A model generated the notes under the pieces. The model saw only the letters and a list, made by a program, of their open reading frames with translations, was not told the DNA's origin and did no database searches. Shown here one piece after another: positions 24,461 through 33,030 of a DNA stretch of 45,446 nt. Numbering within the stretch: position 1 is the stretch's first letter; the number at the start of each line of letters is the position of its first letter. This DNA is from Bacteroidota bacterium (GTDB taxonomy: Bacteria; Bacteroidota; Bacteroidia; Bacteroidales; P3). The translations under genes and the position numbers were made by a program. Location of the stretch: contig JAEZKK010000026.1 of assembly GCA_023415495.1 (NCBI GenBank), positions 1-45,446 of the forward strand, given 5' to 3'.

Positions 24461-25117
24461 TTATAGTGTAGCTAATACGCTAAGTCCTCCCTTAACCTTG
24501 TCTTCTAATTCGCAATGAATATCACAATCCAAAGGTACAAATACATCTACTCTTGAACCAAATTTAATAAAACCCAATTCTTCTCCTTGTTTAACATCCT
24601 GTCCTTCCTTAGCATAACATACTATTCTTCTCGCTAAAGCTCCAGCTATCTGTCTAATCATTATTCTTTTTCCATTTTCAGTTTCTAAACAAACTGAAGT
24701 TCTCTCGTTAAGTGTTGAAGATTTAGGATTTTTTGCAATTAGATATTTCCCACTATGATAATTAACATAAACAATTTTCCCATTCACTGGATAACGATTA
24801 ACATGAACATTATTAGGGGACATAAAGGTGGAAATTTGAATGCATTCGCAATTTAAAAATTCAGATTCATAGACTCTTTCTACAACAACTATTGTTCCAT
24901 CAGCTGAAGCAATAATCTGGTTAGGACTGTGTATAATTCCCCTTTTTGGAATTCTGAAGAACCTGATAATTAGAAATGCAAATACAAATAATCCGGCCAT
25001 TAATATATACCAGAACCAGTTAAAATTATCAATATACGTACAGATTAATGCTAAACTAATAATTAAAATCAAGATTGTAAAGAACGTGATTTTGTAACCT
25101 TCTTTGTGAATATACAT
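24461..25117 (-). CDS. psd: Phosphatidylserine decarboxylase (short, pyruvoyl type)
   Basis: Psd turns phosphatidylserine into phosphatidylethanolamine, the main membrane lipid of many Bacteroidota. The 218-residue proenzyme has two N-terminal helices (about 9-55), the FMSPNNVHVNRYPVNGKI segment and the self-cleavage site Gly187-Ser188 in IKFGSRVDVF. Cleavage before Ser188 would create the pyruvoyl group. Length and FGSR site fit the short class II type, which is also called archaetidylserine decarboxylase-like. It sits 17 bp after cdsA, so two steps of phospholipid synthesis are adjacent. Confidence 0.95.
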   Translation of the reverse strand: MYIHKEGYKITFFTILILIISLALICTYIDNFNWFWYILMAGLFVFAFLIIRFFRIPKRGIIHSPNQIIASADGTIVVVERVYESEFLNCECIQISTFMSPNNVHVNRYPVNGKIVYVNYHSGKYLIAKNPKSSTLNERTSVCLETENGKRIMIRQIAGALARRIVCYAKEGQDVKQGEELGFIKFGSRVDVFVPLDCDIHCELEDKVKGGLSVLATL

Positions 25118-25134
25118 AATGTTATATTGTTTAA

Positions 25135-25956
25135 TTAATTTAATCTCAAATAAATATATGAGTAAATGAAGGGCAGAACAATAAAGAGAATATCAAACCT
25201 ATCGAGTATTCCACCATGACCTGGGAGTATTTTACCGCTATCTTTGACTCCTATTTGTCTCTTAAACATGCTTTCTACTAAATCTCCAAAAGTCCCTAAT
25301 ATTGTAACTATAAGACCAATAATCATCCAGTCCCAAATTTCTAATGGGGAATTTGAAAACTTAAAAATAATTATTGAGAAAATCTGAACAAAAACTAGAC
25401 CTGCGAAGAAACCTTCCCAACTCTTCTTTGGGGAAATTCTTTCAAAAAGTCTATGCTTCCCAAACTTAACACCAAACAAATAAGCAAAACTATCATTAGC
25501 CCATGCAAGGATAAAGACTCCTAAGAGAAGGCTTGGGTAAAAACCTGTATCTTCATTCAATGGGTTTACTATCCAATTTGTCAATCCAAGGGGAAGAGAT
25601 ATATAGATTATTCCTAAAAAGGTATAGGCTATATTATCAAATGGTTTATCGGTTTTCCTAAATAATTCAATTATAAATGTAGTGAAAGCTAAGATAAGTA
25701 ATGTGATAAGTATAAATGAAGAATACTTTGAGAAATAAGGTAGAAATAGAGAATATGTAATTATTCCCATTATAAAGCCAAGAGTTTTTTGAGGATATAT
25801 AGTTTTTTTAGATGAATTCTTATAAAATTCCCAAAGAGCTATAATATTGATTAATCCAAAGAATGCTGCTAATATATGGCTATTGAAGATAATTGAAACA
25901 ACAACGGCAATAACGTATATGCTCCCTGTAATAGTTCTTATAGTCAAATCCTTCAT
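25135..25956 (-). CDS. cdsA: Phosphatidate cytidylyltransferase
   Basis: CdsA makes CDP-diacylglycerol from phosphatidic acid and CTP, the branch point of phospholipid synthesis. The 273-residue membrane protein has about seven to eight helices. It shows the C-terminal family signature: FKRQIGVKDSGKILPGHGGI and then LDRFDI, with the conserved KD, HGG and DR-D residues that bind Mg-CTP. ANDSFAYLFGVKFGKHRL and ISPKKSWEG are further conserved blocks. It lies 18 bp after the LUD-like gene in a run that continues to psd. Confidence 0.96.
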   Translation of the reverse strand: MKDLTIRTITGSIYVIAVVVSIIFNSHILAAFFGLINIIALWEFYKNSSKKTIYPQKTLGFIMGIITYSLFLPYFSKYSSFILITLLILAFTTFIIELFRKTDKPFDNIAYTFLGIIYISLPLGLTNWIVNPLNEDTGFYPSLLLGVFILAWANDSFAYLFGVKFGKHRLFERISPKKSWEGFFAGLVFVQIFSIIIFKFSNSPLEIWDWMIIGLIVTILGTFGDLVESMFKRQIGVKDSGKILPGHGGILDRFDILFIVLPFIYSYIYLRLN

Positions 25957-25974
25957 CGCATTAAGTGTTTTAAT

Positions 25975-26484
25975 TTAGTTCATATCTTCAACTACATAGA
26001 AGTAAATCTCCTTCAACTCATCTTGTAGTAGTTTGATTGGATTAATAATAAGTGTTGGGTTATTACTTGGGGTATCAAATCTATCTAACTCCATATTCGG
26101 TGTGATATCGGAAGAATAACAAATAACTATTAGTATTTCTGGAAGCTCATCATTTAATATGTCATTAGCATTAAGCACAATAAGATTAAGATTGCAGACT
26201 GTCTTTATTGCCCTTAATATTAGCACGTCTTTATTCTCTAAAGTCCAATTCCTATACTCCATTAGTGTAAGTATTCTTTCCATTGCTTCCTCATCCGTAT
26301 TGTAATATTGAAACTTCCCACCCTCAGCAACAAAACGTTCTGCAAAAACCATTACATAATCATCCTCAATGTTTTTATAAACATTCTTAGACATATCTAT
26401 GTCTGGATAAGGAATATCCCCCTTCTCAATTAGGGAGTTTCTAATTATTTTCAATAGTCTTTCTTTGTCTGAACTTCCCTTCAT
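25975..26484 (-). CDS. LUD-domain (LutC-like) protein
   Basis: The 169-residue protein resembles the LUD (lactate utilization) domain family: KERLLKIIRNSLIE at the start, VMVFAERFVAEGGKFQYYNT, and a C-terminal part with NPTLIINPIKLLQDEL. LutC itself is part of an L-lactate oxidation complex, but no lutA or lutB is present. In Bacteroidota a solitary LUD-like gene is commonly found between ftsH and cdsA, as here, where its job is not known. It starts 6 bp after ftsH. The family call rests on weak motifs and on position. Confidence 0.65.
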   Translation of the reverse strand: MKGSSDKERLLKIIRNSLIEKGDIPYPDIDMSKNVYKNIEDDYVMVFAERFVAEGGKFQYYNTDEEAMERILTLMEYRNWTLENKDVLILRAIKTVCNLNLIVLNANDILNDELPEILIVICYSSDITPNMELDRFDTPSNNPTLIINPIKLLQDELKEIYFYVVEDMN

Positions 26485-26490
26485 TATTAC

Positions 26491-28647
26491 CTACTGCTGA
26501 GTTTTTTCTTCTTCTTCAATGACGATATCCTCTTCAATTTCATTTATCTCATCAATCTCCTCAATCATCTCTTGCTCCTTGTGAGGATCAATTTCTTCAA
26601 AAGGTCGTTTTCCAAATATATCTTCTAAATCTTCTCTGAAAATTACTTCTCTCTCAACTAAAAGACTTGCAAGCTTATCTACTTTTTCTCTATTCTCAAC
26701 AAGTATTTCTTTAGCCTTAGTATATGCACTCTCAATAAGTTCGTGGATTTCTTTGTCAATCTTTTCTGCAGTTTTTTCTGAAAATGGCTTATTAAAACCA
26801 AATTCACTCTGCCCAGAAGAGTCATAATAGCTTATATTGCCCAGATTTTTGTTTAGTCCATAGTAAGCAACCATAGAATAAGCCATCTTTGTAACTCTTT
26901 CTAAATCATTCAATGCACCTGTTGAAACCTCTCCAAATACAATTTCTTCAGAGGCTCTACCTCCAAGAAGAGAAATCATTTTATGGAGCATTTGTGTTTT
27001 TGTTGTAATATGTCTTTCTTCTGGTAAATACCAAGCAGCACCAAGTGCCATCCCTCTTGGAACAATGGTTACTTTTACCAATGGGTCTGCAAATTCTAAC
27101 ATCCAAGAAACAGAAGCATGTCCCGCTTCATGGTAGGCAATAGTCTTTTTCTCATGTGGAGAAATAACCTTATTCTTTTTCTCCAAGCCTCCAATTATTC
27201 TATCAACTGCATCCAAGAAGTCTTGTTTGCCAATTAGTTTCTTATTATGACGTGCAGCAATTAAAGCGGATTCATTACATACATTTGCAATATCTGCGCC
27301 TGAAAAGCCTGGAGTTTGTTTTGCAAGAAAATCTAAATCAACTTCTTTTTTATCGTATTTTAAATTTCTTGTATGTACTTTGAATATAGCCTTTCTCTCT
27401 TCTAAATCTGGTAAATCTACGTATATTTGACGATCGAAACGCCCTGCTCTTAATAATGCCTTATCTAAAATATCTGCTCTATTTGTTGCTGCTAATATTA
27501 TTACCCCTGCATTTGTCCCAAATCCATCCATTTCAGTTAAGAGTTGGTTAAGAGTATTCTCTCTCTCATCGTTTGAGCCTGATGCAAGATTTTTACCCCT
27601 TGCTCTTCCAATTGCATCTATCTCATCAATAAATATGATACATGGAGCTTTTTCCTTTGCAGTTTTAAATAAATCTCTTACTCTTGAAGCTCCTACTCCC
27701 ACAAACATTTCAACAAAATCAGAACCTGAGATTGAGAAGAAAGGCACCTTAGCCTCTCCTGCTACTGCTTTTGCAAGAAGAGTTTTACCAGTTCCTGGAG
27801 AACCCACAAGCAATGCTCCCTTAGGTATCTTCCCTCCAAGATTAGTGTATTTCTTAGGATTCTTTAGGAAATCAACAATCTCCATAACTTCAACCTTAGC
27901 CCCTTCAAGCCCTGCAACATCTGCAAAGGTAACTTGAACATCAGTATTCTTATCATAAAGCTTAGCTTTCGATTTGCCTACATTGAAGATTCCTCCTCCC
28001 ATACCGCCTCCACCGCTGCTTCCTCCTCTCATCATTCTAAGGAATAGAAACCAAATTGCAATCATTATAACAATTGAGATAATAAATGAAAAATTACCAT
28101 CCCAAATACTTTGTCTTTTCTCAGTGGAAACATTAATTCTGTTTGAAGCAATTATCTTGCTCTTTTTAACTTCATCACTAATCCCAACAGTATCCTTTGC
28201 AATCCATTGGTCTTCTACTGTCTTTAACTGTTCTCTAAAATCTTGATAATCCACAAATTTATAAAGATAAAACCCATTGGACTTAACTCCAGGAGTATTG
28301 CCAAACATATTGCTCTTAGGCTTTAAATCCTTATAAAGAGTATCTCTCTCAATCGCTTCAGCTTTGATATAAATCTCTGCAAATTCTTTATTTACAACAT
28401 TTATCTTGCTAAAATCCTTATTTAAGATAACTACTTGTAGTTTATTCCAGTCCACATCTCTTTTAATAGATTTTTCACCAGAATCACTCATCCATATAAT
28501 ACCTAAAATCAATAATACCCCTAAATAAATCCAATAAACATTAAATTTCAACTTAGGTGCATTATTCCCCAAAGGAGACTTAAATCCCTTTTTATTTGGT
28601 TTAGAGTCTTTTTTATTATTTGGGTTATTATTTTGCTTATTGTTCAT
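26491..28647 (-). CDS. ftsH: ATP-dependent zinc metalloprotease FtsH
   Basis: FtsH is a membrane-bound AAA+ protease that degrades damaged or regulatory membrane and cytosolic proteins. The 718-residue protein has a first helix near 36-54, a periplasmic domain and a second helix near 186-205. After a Gly-rich linker comes the AAA module: Walker A GSPGTGKT near 281, Walker B FIDEIDAIG and RAGRFDRQI as the second region of homology. The peptidase part has the zinc site HEAGH near residue 505. The tail is very acidic (many Glu, Asp, Ile). It is flanked by rsfS (17 bp upstream) and the LUD-like gene. Confidence 0.98.
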   Translation of the reverse strand: MNNKQNNNPNNKKDSKPNKKGFKSPLGNNAPKLKFNVYWIYLGVLLILGIIWMSDSGEKSIKRDVDWNKLQVVILNKDFSKINVVNKEFAEIYIKAEAIERDTLYKDLKPKSNMFGNTPGVKSNGFYLYKFVDYQDFREQLKTVEDQWIAKDTVGISDEVKKSKIIASNRINVSTEKRQSIWDGNFSFIISIVIMIAIWFLFLRMMRGGSSGGGGMGGGIFNVGKSKAKLYDKNTDVQVTFADVAGLEGAKVEVMEIVDFLKNPKKYTNLGGKIPKGALLVGSPGTGKTLLAKAVAGEAKVPFFSISGSDFVEMFVGVGASRVRDLFKTAKEKAPCIIFIDEIDAIGRARGKNLASGSNDERENTLNQLLTEMDGFGTNAGVIILAATNRADILDKALLRAGRFDRQIYVDLPDLEERKAIFKVHTRNLKYDKKEVDLDFLAKQTPGFSGADIANVCNESALIAARHNKKLIGKQDFLDAVDRIIGGLEKKNKVISPHEKKTIAYHEAGHASVSWMLEFADPLVKVTIVPRGMALGAAWYLPEERHITTKTQMLHKMISLLGGRASEEIVFGEVSTGALNDLERVTKMAYSMVAYYGLNKNLGNISYYDSSGQSEFGFNKPFSEKTAEKIDKEIHELIESAYTKAKEILVENREKVDKLASLLVEREVIFREDLEDIFGKRPFEEIDPHKEQEMIEEIDEINEIEEDIVIEEEEKTQQ

Positions 28648-28663
28648 TTTGATTTAAAAATAA

Positions 28664-29044
28664 TTATTCTTTGTTTTCAATATGAGTTTGAGGAGCATCC
28701 TTCCACATTGACTCAATTCTATAGAAATCTCTTGCTTCCTCGAGCATAACATGAACAATTACGTCGAAATAATCTAAAAGAACCCAAAAACAGTTTTGAA
28801 GTCCTTCTACTCTTTTTGGGTCAATTCCCATATTTATTTTTATCTCCCTGTCAATTGCCTCAGTAATTGCATCCACATGACTAGGAGAATTTCCAGTACA
28901 AATAACATAAAAATCAAATAAAGAACCTTCTTGTTCTCTTAAGTCTATAATAGTAATATCTTTTCCTAATTTATCTTCAATAGCCTTAATAGCCATTGTA
29001 GTCATAGCCTGAGATAATTTATTTTCTAATTTCTTTCCAGTCAT
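28664..29044 (-). CDS. rsfS: Ribosome silencing factor RsfS
   Basis: RsfS binds L14 on the large subunit and blocks joining of the two subunits when nutrients are low. The 126-residue protein shows AIEDKLGKDITIIDLREQEG, FDFYVICTGNSPSHVDAI and GLQNCFWVLLDYFDVIVHVM with the typical acidic C-terminal side. It is the first gene of the minus-strand operon and has a promoter at 29067-29098. The rsfS-ftsH pair is usual in Bacteroidota. Confidence 0.95.
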   Translation of the reverse strand: MTGKKLENKLSQAMTTMAIKAIEDKLGKDITIIDLREQEGSLFDFYVICTGNSPSHVDAITEAIDREIKINMGIDPKRVEGLQNCFWVLLDYFDVIVHVMLEEARDFYRIESMWKDAPQTHIENKE

Positions 29045-29066
29045 AATTTACTTATTAATTAACTTG

Positions 29067-29098
29067 CAAATATAGTAATAAAAATTCATTCAATCAAA
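29067..29098 (-). promoter_or_regulatory. Promoter of the rsfS-ftsH operon
   Basis: On the minus strand TTTG (29095-29098) and TATATTTG (29067-29074) are 20 bp apart, 22 bp before the rsfS start. Confidence 0.7.
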
Positions 29099-29164
29099 AA
29101 TCAATTTTATATAATAAGTAATAGAGTGGGTTGAGTAAAAAAATCAAGAAAAAAATCAAGTTTA

Positions 29165-29196
29165 TTTGGTGGATAAAAATAATGTTTATATCTTTG
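29165..29196 (+). promoter_or_regulatory. Promoter of tRNA-Phe
   Basis: TTTG (29165-29168) and TATCTTTG (29189-29196) are 20 bp apart, 19 bp before the mature tRNA start. Confidence 0.75.
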
Positions 29197-29215
29197 CAAC
29201 CTCAAAATAAGGGAA

Positions 29216-29288
<73 letters not shown>

Positions 29289-29294
29289 CAAAAC

Positions 29295-29327
29295 AAAAGG
29301 ATGTAGAAAACTACATCCTTTTTCTAT
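29295..29327 (+). terminator. Terminator after tRNA-Phe, likely bidirectional
   Basis: AAAAGGATGTAG (29295-29306) and CTACATCCTTTTT (29311-29323) form a 12-bp stem with a 4-nt loop. T runs follow on the plus strand and A runs precede, so it can also end the convergent symporter gene. Confidence 0.85.
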
Positions 29328-29329
29328 TT

Positions 29330-30694
29330 TTATAATTTACATTCAGGGTCGTACTCATCTAATTTATTGCTCCAAAGATACTTCCTTGTTTCCTTAACAA
29401 TTACTCCTGAGAGGAAGATAACAGATAATAAATTAGGTATTGCCATCAAGGCATTCATAGTATCGGAAATATTCCATACTAAATTAAGATTAATAACAGC
29501 TCCAATAAATACAATAACTACCCAAGTTAAGCGATAGTATATTATTAATTTCTTACCACCCAAATATTCTATAGCCTTCTCTCCATAATAGCTCCAACCA
29601 AGTATTGTTGAGAATGCGAAAGTAATAATACCAAAATTAATAATTATGTCTCCAAAAAATGGCAATTTAGAAAAAGCAGCTTGAGTTAGTAAAGCGGTTT
29701 TTGAGGCGTCAATATCGGGATAAGCAACAACTGAGCTTACAATTACCAGCCCTGTAAGAGCACATACAACAACTGTATCCCAAAAAGTACCTGTTGAAGA
29801 AACTAAAGCTTGACGAACACTATTACGCGTTTGAGCAGCAGCAGCAATAATTGGTGCGGAGCCTAAACCACTTTCATTAGAAAATAGCCCTCGAGCAATA
29901 CCAAATCTTGCAGCCATCATAACAGTCCCCCCTACAAAACCTCCTCCTGCAGCTTGAGGAGTAAATGCAGATTTTGATATAAGAAGAATAGTTTCGTCTA
30001 AGAAATTCCAATTCATTATTAAAATTACTATGCAACCGATAATATAAAAGGCAGCCATAAAAGGGACTAATCTTCCACAAACCTTTGCAATACCTTTCAC
30101 CCCAAAGAAAATGACTAAAACAACCAAAGCAACTAAAACAATTCCAGAAGTTATATGAGGGACATTATAAGTTGTATACAAACAATCAGCAATAGCTTTT
30201 GATTGAACTCCATTACCTATTCCAAAGGATGCAAAAATAGTAAACACACAAAACAAAACAGCAAGCCATTTCATTCTTAATCCTTTCTCAATTGCGTACA
30301 TTGGACCTCCAAGCATTTTCCCATTCTCTGTCTTTTCTCTGTATTTTACAGCAAGAAGACCTTCGGAATACTTTGTTGCTATTCCTAAAACCCCAGTTAG
30401 CCAACACCATAAAACAGCACCAGGCCCACCAAGCGAAACAGCAGTCCCAACTCCAATAATATTACCTATACCAATAGTTGCTGCAAGTGCTGTCATTAAT
30501 GCTCCAAACTGAGATACATCTCCTTTTGAGTTATTGTCTTTAGTAAAAGAAAGTTTGATTGCTTTAAGAATTTGTAATTGAGGAAATTTCAGACGGATTG
30601 TCATATAAATATGAGTTCCGAAAAGAAGAATAATCATTGGCCAGCCCCATAAAAAACTACTTAAATTAGTAAAAAATAATTCTAATTGCTCCAT
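29330..30694 (-). CDS. Sodium:alanine symporter (AGCS family)
   Basis: This 454-residue protein with about 11 helices belongs to the alanine/glycine:cation symporter family. Landmarks: GALMTALAATIGIGNIIGVGTAVSLGGPGA (two short pieces of the family signature), LWCWLTGVLGIATKYSEGLLAVKYRE, GGPMYAIEKGL and RGLFSNESGLGSAPI. It would take up alanine or glycine with Na+. The ATG at 30694 (MEQLELFF) is preferred over an upstream TTG at 30721, which overlaps a possible -7 box TATATTTG at 30719-30726. It converges on tRNA-Phe and shares its terminator. Confidence 0.94.
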   Translation of the reverse strand: MEQLELFFTNLSSFLWGWPMIILLFGTHIYMTIRLKFPQLQILKAIKLSFTKDNNSKGDVSQFGALMTALAATIGIGNIIGVGTAVSLGGPGAVLWCWLTGVLGIATKYSEGLLAVKYREKTENGKMLGGPMYAIEKGLRMKWLAVLFCVFTIFASFGIGNGVQSKAIADCLYTTYNVPHITSGIVLVALVVLVIFFGVKGIAKVCGRLVPFMAAFYIIGCIVILIMNWNFLDETILLISKSAFTPQAAGGGFVGGTVMMAARFGIARGLFSNESGLGSAPIIAAAAQTRNSVRQALVSSTGTFWDTVVVCALTGLVIVSSVVAYPDIDASKTALLTQAAFSKLPFFGDIIINFGIITFAFSTILGWSYYGEKAIEYLGGKKLIIYYRLTWVVIVFIGAVINLNLVWNISDTMNALMAIPNLLSVIFLSGVIVKETRKYLWSNKLDEYDPECKL

Positions 30695-30752
30695 AATATA
30701 AAAAATGATTTGATTTGACAAATATATCTAAAGATGCAAAAGTAATAAAAAA

Positions 30753-30777
30753 GGCAACTTAATGTGTAAGTTGCCTC
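30753..30777 (-). terminator. Terminator after the Arc-like gene
   Basis: AGGCAACTTA (30753-30762) and TAAGTTGCCT (30768-30777) form a 10-bp perfect stem with a 5-nt loop. On the minus strand a T6 run follows. It ends the SPFH/PH-like/Arc operon. Confidence 0.88.
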
Positions 30778-30784
30778 AAAAAAA

Positions 30785-30952
30785 TCATTTCTTTTTTAAT
30801 CTTTTTTCTTTCTTTAGAGCATTGTCAATAATATATAATATTTGACCATTAACACTTCTAAATTCATCCGATGCCCATTTCTCAATAGCTTCCATTGTTT
30901 CAGCGTCCATCCTTAAAAGAAAAGTCTTAGTTGTCTGTTCTTTTTTAGCCAT
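30785..30952 (-). CDS. Arc-like ribbon-helix-helix DNA-binding protein (55 aa)
   Basis: This small gene encodes 55 residues starting MAKKEQTTKTFLLRM. The pattern is a short basic N-terminal strand (KTFLLRMDAE), a helix (TMEAIEKWASDEF), a turn (RSVNGQ) and a second helix (ILYIIDNALKKE). This is the Arc/MetJ ribbon-helix-helix fold, which binds DNA as a dimer of dimers. It ends in a Lys-rich tail. Its ATG overlaps the stop of the PH-like gene by 8 bp, so translation is coupled. It may repress its own operon. An antitoxin role is possible, but no toxin gene is visible. Confidence 0.88.
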   Translation of the reverse strand: MAKKEQTTKTFLLRMDAETMEAIEKWASDEFRSVNGQILYIIDNALKKEKRLKKK

Positions 30953-31499
30953 CAATTTTTCCTCTCTTTGATAAATAACTTAGGGTTTCTTGTAAAGAAT
31001 TTGGAGAATGAGTACCAATCATAACCTTTTTACCATTTTTTAAAATAAGCTCTAAACCATTAGTCCCCGAAACGGTATAGCAAATACTACTTTTAATAAC
31101 AAGTCTAAAATTACTAAAATGGAATTTATTTCTTTTATATCCCCATCCTCCGAATTCTATTAAAGGATTATAACTTCTTACTCTTGCTGATTTGATACTC
31201 TCCCAACTATAGAATTTATATTTTATTTGAAAAGGGAAGTATTTAACATACACACCTTCTTCATTAATAAAAGTTTGAAGATAGCTTGATAAAAGCAGAA
31301 TTGAAAAACAAATAATTAAAATAGTGACAATAATCAACATATTGTCGCTCATTGGACTATTCCCGAAATTTTTATTAAAGCCAACCTGCATAATTGCTCC
31401 AAAAATTAATAGGAAGTTTAGAATAATCATAAGCACCCATTTCCATAGTGATTTCTGGTATTGCTTTTCATTAAACTCATTCAATTTTACCCTTGCCAT
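30945..31499 (-). CDS. Membrane protein with PH-like domain, unknown function
   Basis: This 184-residue protein has two N-terminal membrane helices (about 20-40 and 53-75) and a C-terminal soluble part. The latter has the look of a bacterial PH domain: EEGVYVKYFPFQIKYKFYSWESIKSARVR, then FSNFRLVIKSSICYTVSGTNGLELILKNGKKVMIGTHSPNSL (given here as separate strands), with a final helix. PH-like domains of this type often accompany SPFH proteins. It follows the SPFH gene by 39 bp and overlaps the Arc-like gene by 8 bp. The family is inferred from pattern and context. Confidence 0.65.
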   Translation of the reverse strand: MARVKLNEFNEKQYQKSLWKWVLMIILNFLLIFGAIMQVGFNKNFGNSPMSDNMLIIVTILIICFSILLLSSYLQTFINEEGVYVKYFPFQIKYKFYSWESIKSARVRSYNPLIEFGGWGYKRNKFHFSNFRLVIKSSICYTVSGTNGLELILKNGKKVMIGTHSPNSLQETLSYLSKRGKIDG

Positions 31500-31538
31500 A
31501 ACACAAAATTTTTAAACATTAAACTCTAAAACTAAACC

Positions 31539-32459
31539 CTATTGATAAAGAGTTCCTGCATTTACAACTGGTTTAGCTTGTTCGTCAGCACATAGCACCA
31601 CCAGTAAATTGCTTACCATTGCAGCTTTCTTATCATCATCGAGCTCAACAATCTCTTCACTTGAAAGCTTATCCAATGCCATCTTAACCATAGAAACTGC
31701 ACCTTCAACAATTTTTTCACGAGCAGCAATAATTGCAGAGGCTTGTTGACGACGAAGCATTACAGCAGCAATCTCTGGGGCATAAGCTAAATAATTAATT
31801 CTTGCCTCTACAACCTCAATACCTGCAAGGAATAATCTCTTGTTCAATTCCATTTCAAGTTTATCATTAACCTCTTCACCACCTGAACGCAAAGTAATAT
31901 CATCGTCAATCTCATTATTATCATAAGCAAACTGACCGGCAATATTCCTTAGAGCAGCATCGCTCTGAATAGCAACAAACTGTTGATAAGAATTCATTCT
32001 CTCATTCATCTTCGATTGAGCGTCAGTCTTGTTGTCAATATCAAACATAACCTTATAAGTGTCTTTAATCCTCCAGACCAAGATAAGACCAATCATAATA
32101 GGATTACCCTTTTTATCATTAACCTTAATTGGTTCAATGTCTAAATTTCTTGCTCTAATTACAAGTTTTTTCTTAACATAGAAAGGATTAACCCAGAAGA
32201 ACCCATTCTGTTTTAAAGTTCCCTTATACTTTCCAAAGAAAATCATAACCCTTGCCTCATTAGGCTCTATCATAACAAAGCCAATAAGCGAAAAAAATAG
32301 TAATGTGAGTAATACTATTTCGCTAAATAAAAACAAGCCCGGATTGCTCTCTAACCCAAAAGGGATGAAAATCATAGCTGCGATAATAATAATTTGGACA
32401 AAAATCATCAAAAATCCTGAAATCCTAAAACCCTTAAATTCTTTTTCTTGTGTGTTCAT
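31539..32459 (-). CDS. SPFH/Band 7 (stomatin-like) membrane protein
   Basis: The 306-residue protein has two N-terminal hydrophobic helices (about 13-33 and 40-62) and then the SPFH domain starting VMIEPNEARVMIFFGKYKGTL. Further marks are NLDIEPIKVNDKKGNPI, AALRNIAGQFAYDN and EVVEARINYLAYAPEIAAVMLRRQQASAIIAAREKIVEGAV (as separate family blocks). SPFH proteins form large cage-like assemblies on the membrane and regulate proteases or organise lipids. In Escherichia coli the SPFH pair HflKC holds FtsH, and an ftsH lies 3 kb away, although not in the same operon. The operon is SPFH, PH-like, Arc-like. Confidence 0.9.
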   Translation of the reverse strand: MNTQEKEFKGFRISGFLMIFVQIIIIAAMIFIPFGLESNPGLFLFSEIVLLTLLFFSLIGFVMIEPNEARVMIFFGKYKGTLKQNGFFWVNPFYVKKKLVIRARNLDIEPIKVNDKKGNPIMIGLILVWRIKDTYKVMFDIDNKTDAQSKMNERMNSYQQFVAIQSDAALRNIAGQFAYDNNEIDDDITLRSGGEEVNDKLEMELNKRLFLAGIEVVEARINYLAYAPEIAAVMLRRQQASAIIAAREKIVEGAVSMVKMALDKLSSEEIVELDDDKKAAMVSNLLVVLCADEQAKPVVNAGTLYQ

Positions 32460-32503
32460 TTTACTTTAATATTTTACTTATTTATAATATCAATATGATA
32501 TTG

Positions 32504-32535
32504 CAAAGATATATATATTTTTATTTATTCTGCAA
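32504..32535 (-). promoter_or_regulatory. Promoter of the SPFH operon
   Basis: On the minus strand TTG (32533-32535) and TATCTTTG (32504-32511) are 21 bp apart, 44 bp before the ATG. Confidence 0.65.
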
Positions 32536-32783
32536 GAAAAAAATAACAAATTTGATATCCTTGAAATTTTCCTTGATAAAAATCTCATACAATATTGTTG
32601 TAATTATACAACAAAGCGGTTGTTTTTAGCAAAGAATAGTATTTGTCATTTCCTGATTTGTAGTTAAATAGTTTATACTCGATTGAAGCCTTCCTTAAAC
32701 TGTTCTTTGGCAATTAGGAATAGCTTATAGCCTACAATTCTTGGAGATAGGGCTCGCACTAAACGGACAAAGTCTAATTTTAA

Positions 32784-32942
32784 ATGCTTACACCAAACAG
32801 CTTACAAAGAGGGTTTATCTTAAAACCCAAATGTGGAGTAGGAAGCGGTGCCAAAGACGGAGAAATCCTAATCCAAGGCGACCATAGAGACAAAATCGTA
32901 GATATTGTTTTAAACTTAGGTTATAAAGCAAGGAAGATATAA
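32784..32942 (+). pseudogene. Broken SUI1/eIF-1-like translation factor gene (C-terminal remnant)
   Basis: From an ATG at 32784 a 52-residue frame ends at 32942. Its last 39 residues are a clear SUI1 C-terminus: LKPKCGVGSGAKDGEILIQG and DHRDKIVDIVLNLGYKARKI. A complete Bacteroidota SUI1 protein has about 110 residues with a TLI/TVITGF strand before this point. Here a stop codon directly precedes the ATG and no matching N-terminal half is found in any frame upstream. The conserved C-terminus suggests a recent loss. Expression of the 52-residue piece cannot be excluded. Confidence 0.75.
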
Positions 32943-33030
32943 ATCAAACCTTGATTTCAATCTAACGAAATCAAATAAAAAACTAATAAAACGAAGTTTC
33001 TAACTAATTAAAAGCCACTTCAATGTGAAT

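Noticed and set aside
30785..30952. The Arc-like gene as the antitoxin of a toxin-antitoxin pair
   Set aside because: The coupled upstream gene is a two-helix PH-like membrane protein with no toxin motif; the operon reads better as an SPFH accessory set.
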